Made by a program: the position numbers and the translations under genes. A stretch of DNA of 12,056 nt from Ruminococcus sp. (lineage in GTDB: Bacteria; Bacillota; Clostridia; Oscillospirales; Acutalibacteraceae): NCBI GenBank assembly GCA_017380355.1, contig JAFOED010000097.1, positions 1 to 12,056 on the forward strand. The letters run 5' to 3'. This document shows positions 8,160 through 12,056 of the stretch, piece after piece; position 1 is the first letter of the stretch, and each line of letters begins with the position of its first letter. Below the pieces are notes generated by a model. The model worked only from the letters and a program-made list of their open reading frames with translations. It had not been told where the DNA came from and did no database searches.

Positions 8160-8668
8160 AGTTTTATGCCTCCGTTGTGCATATTCTGTCTTGTCACTGT
8201 TCCGCACGCGTGCGTGTGAGTAATCGCAATAGCGAGCGCGTCAGCGGTATCGTCAGGCTTCGGAACTTCTTTTAAGTGAAGCAGACGTCGTGTCATCTCC
8301 ATAACCTGAGGTTTTTTTGCTTTACCGTAGCCTGTGACAGCTACCTTGACCTGAAGCGGTGTGTATTCAAAAACCTTTACTCCGCATTGCTGTGCTGCGA
8401 GCAAAATCACACCTCGTGCCTGAGCGACTAAAATCGCGGTAGTGACATTCGTGGAAAAATAGAGCTTCTCGATAGCGACAGCGTCAGGCTTAGCATTTTC
8501 GAGAATTGTAATCATATCGTCATAAATCTGCTGTAGTCGTAAATTAAAATCGGTGTGAGCTTCAGTAGTAATCGCGCCGAAAGCTTTCGGTCTGTAAGTT
8601 GAGCCATTAAAATCGATAACACCCCAACCGACAATAGCGTATCCCGGATCAATGCCGAGCACTACCAT
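8156..8668 (-). CDS. ruvC: Crossover junction endodeoxyribonuclease RuvC
   Basis: RuvC resolves Holliday junctions by paired nicks on opposite strands. The protein is 170 residues, close to the usual length. The RNase H-like fold and four acidic catalytic positions are visible: Asp7 in GIDPGYAIVGWG, Glu67 in AIEKLYF, and Asp140 and Asp143 in PDDTADALAIAITH. The junction-binding segment VAVTGYGKAKKPQV is also present. The ATG at 8668 follows a strong AGGAGGAG site. It is the first gene of the long operon and overlaps ruvA by 4 bp (ATGA). An extended -10 promoter lies just upstream, and a terminator ending the pfl operon sits before that, so this is a true transcription unit start. ruvC-ruvA-ruvB is the standard Clostridia order. 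Confidence 0.96.
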   Translation of the reverse strand: MVVLGIDPGYAIVGWGVIDFNGSTYRPKAFGAITTEAHTDFNLRLQQIYDDMITILENAKPDAVAIEKLYFSTNVTTAILVAQARGVILLAAQQCGVKVFEYTPLQVKVAVTGYGKAKKPQVMEMTRRLLHLKEVPKPDDTADALAIAITHTHACGTVTRQNMHNGGIKL

Positions 8669-8709
8669 AAGCTTACTCCTCCTCTCAAAAAAACGTACTT
8701 TCCCATATT

Positions 8710-8728
8710 TATGTTATATTATAACATA
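8710..8728. repeat. Perfect 19-bp palindrome overlapping the ruvC -10 element (operator candidate)
   Basis: TATGTTATA-T-TATAACATA has two 9-bp arms that are exact reverse complements around one central base. It spans the -10 hexamer of the ruvC promoter and reaches the predicted start site, a position where a bound repressor would block initiation. It does not match the LexA consensus of Firmicutes (GAAC/GTTC arms) that often controls ruvAB. The sequence is AT-rich, so chance palindromy around a TATAAT box is possible. There is no bound protein I can name. Confidence 0.5.
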
Positions 8729-8746
8729 GTAGGTCTTCAATAGCAA
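8718..8746 (-). promoter_or_regulatory. Sigma-A type promoter of the ruvC operon (extended -10)
   Basis: On the minus strand a perfect TATAAT (8723-8718) is preceded by TGT, making an extended -10 (TGnTATAAT). A weak -35, TTGCTA (8746-8741), lies 17 bp further upstream. Transcription should start near 8711, leaving a leader of about 43 nt that contains the AGGAGGAG ribosome binding site of ruvC. The strong extended -10 compensates for the poor -35. Confidence 0.7.
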
Positions 8747-8756
8747 TAAAAAGGCA

Positions 8757-8792
8757 CAAAAAAAACAGTGAACTTTTTGTAAAGTCCACTGT
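8757..8792 (-). terminator. Intrinsic terminator at the end of the pflB-pflA operon
   Basis: Read on the minus strand, a 12-bp stem (ACAGTGGACTTT / AAAGTTCACTGT, with one G-U pair) closes a 4-nt ACAA loop and is followed immediately by a run of eight T. It lies 33 bp after the pflA stop and upstream of the ruvC promoter, so it separates the two transcription units. Confidence 0.92.
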
Positions 8793-8825
8793 CCTTAAAA
8801 TTGTGTTAAATTCTGTGTTTTTGCG

Positions 8826-9533
8826 TTATTTTGAAAGAATATCGTTAAGCTTTTTTATCACCTGTAGCGATGGCTCAGGAATATCCGAAAAAGGAAAGTC
8901 GATTTTCAAGCTATCGTACTTAGTTACGCAGATTTTACGAAATGGTAAAAGCTCAATTTTATCGACACAAGAGTGTGAGTTTTTGAGTGATTTCAAACGA
9001 TTAACGTTCTCTTCATCGTCGCTTTTTGTAGGGATTATAACCTGTCTTAAGGTCGTAGCAATCCCCTTTTCCTGCAGATAGTCGAGAAATTCGAGCACCT
9101 TTTCATACGAGCAACCGACGTTTTCTCTATACGACTCTTCGTCAGTGTATTTTATATCAAGGAGCACTCTGTCAGTAACAGAAAGTAATGCTTTTACAGA
9201 GTCGCTGAGGATGCTGCCCGACGTATCAAGACAAGTGTTTATGCCGTTTTCGTGACAAAGCGAAAAAACTTCTCTCACAAAATCCGCCTGTAAAATCGGC
9301 TCGCCGCCGGAAACAGTGATGCCTCCGTTTTCGCCGAAATATTCTTTATAACGAACGACTTTTTTAAGTATCTCATCAGGGGTATATAGCTCGCCTTCCC
9401 CTATCTCCCACGTGTCTGGATTATGACAGCATTTGCACCGTAAATTACAGCCTTGTGTAAACACGACAAAGCGTACACCAGGACCATCTACGGTGCCAAG
9501 ACTCTGAAACGAGTGCACATATCCCTTTATCAT
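8826..9533 (-). CDS. pflA: Pyruvate formate-lyase-activating enzyme (radical SAM)
   Basis: PflA uses a [4Fe-4S] cluster and S-adenosylmethionine to abstract hydrogen from the glycine of PflB, creating the glycyl radical under anaerobic conditions. The 235-residue protein shows the cluster motif CNLRCKCC (Cys29, Cys33, Cys36; CX3CX2C), the SAM-binding SGGEP (75-79), the VDGPGVRFVVFTQGC leader typical of the family, and the later DTSG and LLDIKYTD strands. An extra Cys35 sits inside the motif, as in typical PflA sequences (CxYCHN-type position replaced by CC). The start overlaps the pflB stop as ATGA, so activase and target are probably translationally coupled. It is slightly shorter than the E. 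coli protein but complete. Confidence 0.96.
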   Translation of the reverse strand: MIKGYVHSFQSLGTVDGPGVRFVVFTQGCNLRCKCCHNPDTWEIGEGELYTPDEILKKVVRYKEYFGENGGITVSGGEPILQADFVREVFSLCHENGINTCLDTSGSILSDSVKALLSVTDRVLLDIKYTDEESYRENVGCSYEKVLEFLDYLQEKGIATTLRQVIIPTKSDDEENVNRLKSLKNSHSCVDKIELLPFRKICVTKYDSLKIDFPFSDIPEPSLQVIKKLNDILSK

Positions 9534-11761
9534 AACGCCTCGTGGAAAGTACGGCTGATAACCTCACGCTGCTGTTCTTTCGAGAGCTTGTGGAAGTTTA
9601 CAGCATAACCTGAAACACGGATTGTAAGGTTAGGGAATGCTTCAGGGTCTTCGTATGCTTTGATCAAAGTTTCTCTGTTCAAGACGTTTACGTTGATATG
9701 GTGTGCGCCCTTAGCAAAATAGCCGTCGAGTACAGAAACGAGGTTTGCGATACGCTCGTCGTCAGATTTACCGAGTGCTTCAGGTGTGATAGAGAATGTG
9801 TTAGAAATACCATCTCTGCAGTCGTCGTAGCTGATTTTTGCAACAGAGTTAAGTGACGCGAGAGCACCATTTTCTTCACGATTGTGCATAGGGTTAGCAC
9901 CAGGAGCAAACGGTGAACCTGCGGCTCTGCCGTCAGGAGTAGCACCTGTGTGTTTGCCGTACATAACGTTTGAAGTGATAGTAAGAGCTGAAAGTGTGTG
10001 GATAGCGTGACGATATGTAGGAGTTTTTCTAAGCTCAGTAATAACCTTATGGCACATATCTTTTGCGATAAGGTCAACAGAGTCGTCATCGTTACCGTAT
10101 TTAGGGAAATCACCGTTTGTATTAAACTCAACAATGAAGCCTTCTTCGTCCTTAACAGGAGAAACTTCAGCATATTTAATAGCGCTTAAAGAGTCAGTAA
10201 CTACAGAAAGACCAGCAATACCGAAAGCCATAAAGCGCTCTACAGCAGTATCGTGCATAGCCATCTGTGTCTTCTCGTAAGCGTACTTATCGTGCATATA
10301 GTGGATAACGTTCATAGTATTTACGTAGAGGTTAGAAAGCCACTTGATGTAAATATCGAAACGCTCCATAACTTCATCGTAATCGAGTTTATCACCTGAA
10401 AGTACAGGCATCTGTGGTCCGATGTGCATACCGCTTTTGGTATCGTAACCACCGTTAATAGCAATAAGTAAAAGTTTAGCAAGATTACAACGAGCACCGA
10501 AGAACTGCATCTGCTTACCTACCTTCATAGCAGATACGCAACATGCGATCGCGTAGTCATCACCATAGATAGGACGCATTACATCGTCATTCTCATACTG
10601 GATAGAATCTGTATCTTTTGAGACCTTAGCACAGAAACGCTTGAAGTTCTCAGGTAAAGATGTTGACCACAAAACAGTCAGGTTAGGCTCAGGAGAAGAA
10701 CCTAAAGTGTAGAGAGTGTTAAGCATACGGAATGTAGACTTAGAAACTAATGTTCTGCCGTCTTCACCCATACCACCTAAAGCTTCAGTAATCCACATAG
10801 GATCACCACCAAAGAGCTCGTTGTACTCAGGTGTACGAAGATGACGAGCAATACGGAGCTTGATAACGAAATCGTCCATAAGCTCCTGTGCACCCTCTTC
10901 GGTTAACACACCGTTTTTAATATCTCTTTCGATGTAAATATCAAAGAATGTGCTCACTCTGCCTAAAGACATAGCAGCACCGTTCTGCTCTTTAATAGCA
11001 GCAAGATAAGCAAAATACGTCCACTGGATAGCTTCTTTCGCATCTTTTGCAGGTTGTGAAATATCATAGCCGTACATAAGCGCCATTTCTTTCATAAAGC
11101 CCAGGAATGTGATCTGCTGATAAAGCTCTTCGTAAAGACGAATTTCCTCAGTATTGAGTGTACCTGTAGAGATAGCAGCTTTGTCTTTCTTCTTCTCTTC
11201 GATGAGCTTGTCAACACCGTAAAGAGCTACTCTTCTGTAGTCACCGATGATTCTGCCTCTGCCGTAAGCATCAGGAAGACCTGTGATAACGTGGCACTTA
11301 CGCGCTGCACGCATCTCGTCAGTATAAGCACGGAAAACACCGTCGTTGTGAGTAGTACGGAAACGGAACTCATCCTCAATTTTACGGCTGAGTTCATAAC
11401 CATAAGCCTTACAAGCCTGTCTCGCCATACGTATACCACCAAATGGGTTAACACCACGCTTTAAAGGACGGTTAGTCTGCATACCTACAATAAGCTCGTT
11501 ATCTTTATCGATATATCCTGGTGAGTAACTTGTAAGTGATGATACAGTTGCGGTGTCGATATCGAGTACACCGCCATACTGACGCTCGAGAGCAAACAAA
11601 GACTCTACCTTTTTCATTAATTCTTTTGTACGCTGTGTAGGCTGAGCTAAAAAGCTATCATCGCCTTTATACTCACAGTAGTTTTGCTGAATAAAGTCGC
11701 GTACGTTAATTTCTTCAGTCCATACGCCCTTATTAAATCCATTCCAGTTTTCGTGATTCAT
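9530..11761 (-). CDS. pflB: Formate C-acetyltransferase (pyruvate formate-lyase)
   Basis: PflB converts pyruvate and coenzyme A to acetyl-CoA and formate in anaerobic metabolism, using a glycyl radical. The 743 residues are near the usual length. Key residues are visible: the adjacent active-site cysteines Cys407-Cys408 in AIACCVSAMKVGKQ, and the C-terminal radical loop RVSGYAVNF with Gly718. The SPEPNLTVLWS, FFGARCNLAKLLL and GATPDGRAAGSPFAPGANP segments identify true PFL rather than diol dehydratase or choline lyase relatives. The ATG follows an ideal AAGGAGG site 8 nt upstream. A ZTP riboswitch with terminator precedes the gene, so expression should rise when ZTP/ZMP accumulates. The formate product can feed 10-formyl-THF synthesis for purines. 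Confidence 0.98.
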   Translation of the reverse strand: MNHENWNGFNKGVWTEEINVRDFIQQNYCEYKGDDSFLAQPTQRTKELMKKVESLFALERQYGGVLDIDTATVSSLTSYSPGYIDKDNELIVGMQTNRPLKRGVNPFGGIRMARQACKAYGYELSRKIEDEFRFRTTHNDGVFRAYTDEMRAARKCHVITGLPDAYGRGRIIGDYRRVALYGVDKLIEEKKKDKAAISTGTLNTEEIRLYEELYQQITFLGFMKEMALMYGYDISQPAKDAKEAIQWTYFAYLAAIKEQNGAAMSLGRVSTFFDIYIERDIKNGVLTEEGAQELMDDFVIKLRIARHLRTPEYNELFGGDPMWITEALGGMGEDGRTLVSKSTFRMLNTLYTLGSSPEPNLTVLWSTSLPENFKRFCAKVSKDTDSIQYENDDVMRPIYGDDYAIACCVSAMKVGKQMQFFGARCNLAKLLLIAINGGYDTKSGMHIGPQMPVLSGDKLDYDEVMERFDIYIKWLSNLYVNTMNVIHYMHDKYAYEKTQMAMHDTAVERFMAFGIAGLSVVTDSLSAIKYAEVSPVKDEEGFIVEFNTNGDFPKYGNDDDSVDLIAKDMCHKVITELRKTPTYRHAIHTLSALTITSNVMYGKHTGATPDGRAAGSPFAPGANPMHNREENGALASLNSVAKISYDDCRDGISNTFSITPEALGKSDDERIANLVSVLDGYFAKGAHHINVNVLNRETLIKAYEDPEAFPNLTIRVSGYAVNFHKLSKEQQREVISRTFHEAL

Positions 11762-11798
11762 ATAGAATTCCTCCTTCTTTCAGACTGTCAAATATAAC

Positions 11799-11837
11799 AA
11801 AAAATGGACAATCCACTTGTAAACAAGCGAACTGCCC
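11799..11837 (-). terminator. Riboswitch-controlled intrinsic terminator in the pflB leader
   Basis: On the minus strand a 14-bp stem (GGGCAGTTCGCTTG with CAAGTGGATTGTCC, including several G-U pairs) closes a TTTA loop and runs into A followed by six T. The first arm begins with GGGC, which is the end of the conserved CUGGGC of the riboswitch. Aptamer folding and terminator folding are therefore mutually exclusive. The T-run ends 37 nt before the pflB start codon. Confidence 0.9.
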
Positions 11838-11905
11838 AGACGGTCGGCTATATATCACCCATGCTTCCTTGCGGTTATTCCGCACAATCCGTCAGTTGCA
11901 CAAGT
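11834..11905 (-). promoter_or_regulatory. ZTP riboswitch (pfl motif)
   Basis: This minus-strand leader has the known architecture of the pfl RNA motif, which senses ZTP/ZMP. P1 is CTTGTGC (11904-11898) paired with GCATGGG (11864-11858). The 5' side holds the conserved AACUGACGG version of UGACUGGCG. P2 is the hairpin TGCGG-AATAA-CCGCA (11884-11870). GGAAGC precedes the P1 3' arm, and the 3' domain reads CCGACCGTCTGGGC (11847-11834). The pseudoknot GACGG (11893-11889) with CCGTC (11843-11839) is intact: relative to the usual GGCGG/CCGCC it carries a compensating G-C to A-U change. The 3' domain overlaps the terminator, predicting an ON switch: ligand stabilises the aptamer, prevents termination and lets pflBA be transcribed. 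The boundaries are approximate. Confidence 0.93.
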
Positions 11906-11915
11906 GTGTACTAAT

Positions 11916-11945
11916 ATAATACAATATATCTATATATTTTGTCAA
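11916..11945 (-). promoter_or_regulatory. Sigma-A type promoter of the pflB-pflA operon
   Basis: On the minus strand there is a consensus -35 TTGACA (11945-11940), an AT-rich 18-bp spacer and a -10 TATTAT (11921-11916). Transcription should start near 11909, only a few nucleotides before P1 of the riboswitch, which is the expected spacing for a leader-encoded switch. Confidence 0.75.
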
Positions 11946-11954
11946 TCAAAATGG

Positions 11955-11968
11955 CACAAAATATTGTG
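11955..11968. repeat. Inverted repeat CACAA-N4-TTGTG upstream of the pflB -35
   Basis: Two exact 5-bp arms flank AATA, about 10 bp upstream of the -35 hexamer. It could be a regulator site. Read on the minus strand it could instead be a weak hairpin, followed by CCATTTTG, that ends an upstream gene. It does not match the Rex or FNR consensus. A second short palindrome, TTTGTACAAA, lies at 11981-11990. Confidence 0.3.
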
Positions 11969-11971
11969 GTT

Positions 11972-12055
11972 TCACTCTCTTTTGTACAAAGATACAGTAT
12001 TATTGTCATAAATGAGCTCTACTCGGTCAAAATGCACGATATAGTCGAATTTATA
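11972..12055 (-). CDS. Possible C-terminal end of an upstream gene (partial, weak)
   Basis: A minus-strand frame enters from the window edge and runs 27 codons to a TGA at 11974-11972, ending in YDNNTVSLYKRE. The direction agrees with all neighbouring genes, and the composition is that of an ordinary soluble protein end. It is too short to identify, an open frame of this size can occur by chance, and the opposite strand is also open here. I cannot name a product. Confidence 0.3.
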   Translation of the reverse strand, partial: YKFDYIVHFDRVELIYDNNTVSLYKRE

Positions 12056-12056
12056 T

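Noticed and set aside
9688..10173. Minus-strand open frame of 161 codons inside pflB in another frame
   Set aside because: It lies wholly within the highly conserved pflB coding sequence and has Leu/Ser-rich low-complexity translation with no recognisable domain.
11834..11905. Tetrahydrofolate riboswitch as an alternative identity of the pflB leader
   Set aside because: The CCGACCGTCTGGGC 3' domain, the pseudoknot with AACUGACGG and the overlap with a terminator before pflB match the pfl/ZTP motif, not the THF class.
11951..12056. Plus-strand frame beginning ATG at 11951 and open to the window edge
   Set aside because: There is no ribosome binding site ahead of the ATG, it opposes all other genes, and its start lies next to the pflB promoter elements. 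It cannot be excluded without more sequence but is not supported.
1..12056. CRISPR array, insertion sequences, tRNA or rRNA genes, phage or defence genes
   Set aside because: I saw no regularly spaced repeats, transposase motifs, tRNA cloverleaf signatures or defence domains. Nearly all sequence is accounted for by housekeeping genes.

Overview
The window looks like a chromosomal segment of an anaerobic Firmicute, most likely a gut-type member of the Clostridia (Oscillospiraceae/Ruminococcaceae-like). The reasons are a pyruvate formate-lyase system, a three-gene ECF energizing module next to truA, a DUF5711-like membrane protein, strong AGGAGG-type ribosome binding sites and moderate GC. The taxonomic assignment is inference. 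Every convincing gene lies on the minus strand, so transcription runs from high to low coordinates. I see no mobile element, CRISPR array, rRNA or tRNA.

Region 1 (about 12056 to 8757) is the pyruvate formate-lyase operon. A sigma-A type promoter (11916-11945) leads directly into a well-formed ZTP (pfl-motif) riboswitch (11834-11905). This overlaps a strong intrinsic terminator (11799-11837) in the leader of pflB. pflB (glycyl radical enzyme) and pflA (its radical-SAM activase) overlap by 4 bp, and a second terminator (8757-8792) closes the operon. The logic fits known biology: ZTP/ZMP accumulates when 10-formyl-tetrahydrofolate is short, and PFL supplies the formate from which formyl-THF is made. 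Just upstream, at the window edge, there may be the last 27 codons of another minus-strand gene.

Region 2 (about 8746 to 1) is one long co-oriented gene string of ten genes with gaps of at most 36 bp and no visible internal terminator: ruvC-ruvA-ruvB (Holliday junction resolution), glmM (UDP-GlcNAc/peptidoglycan precursor), an RlmI/RlmK-like SAM methyltransferase, ecfA1-ecfA2-ecfT (vitamin transporter energizing module), truA (tRNA pseudouridine synthase) and a DUF5711-like membrane protein cut by the window edge. A promoter with an extended -10 precedes ruvC, and a perfect 19-bp palindrome covers its -10 element. Several junctions are start/stop overlaps (ATGA, TGATG, TAATG), suggesting translational coupling.

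Most of the window is ordinary housekeeping sequence. The points most worth a second look are the riboswitch/terminator switch in front of pflB, the palindromic operator candidate on the ruvC promoter, and the unusual linkage of the ECF-truA block to ruvCAB-glmM and a DUF5711-like protein rather than to ribosomal protein genes. I did not find a credible previously undescribed system.
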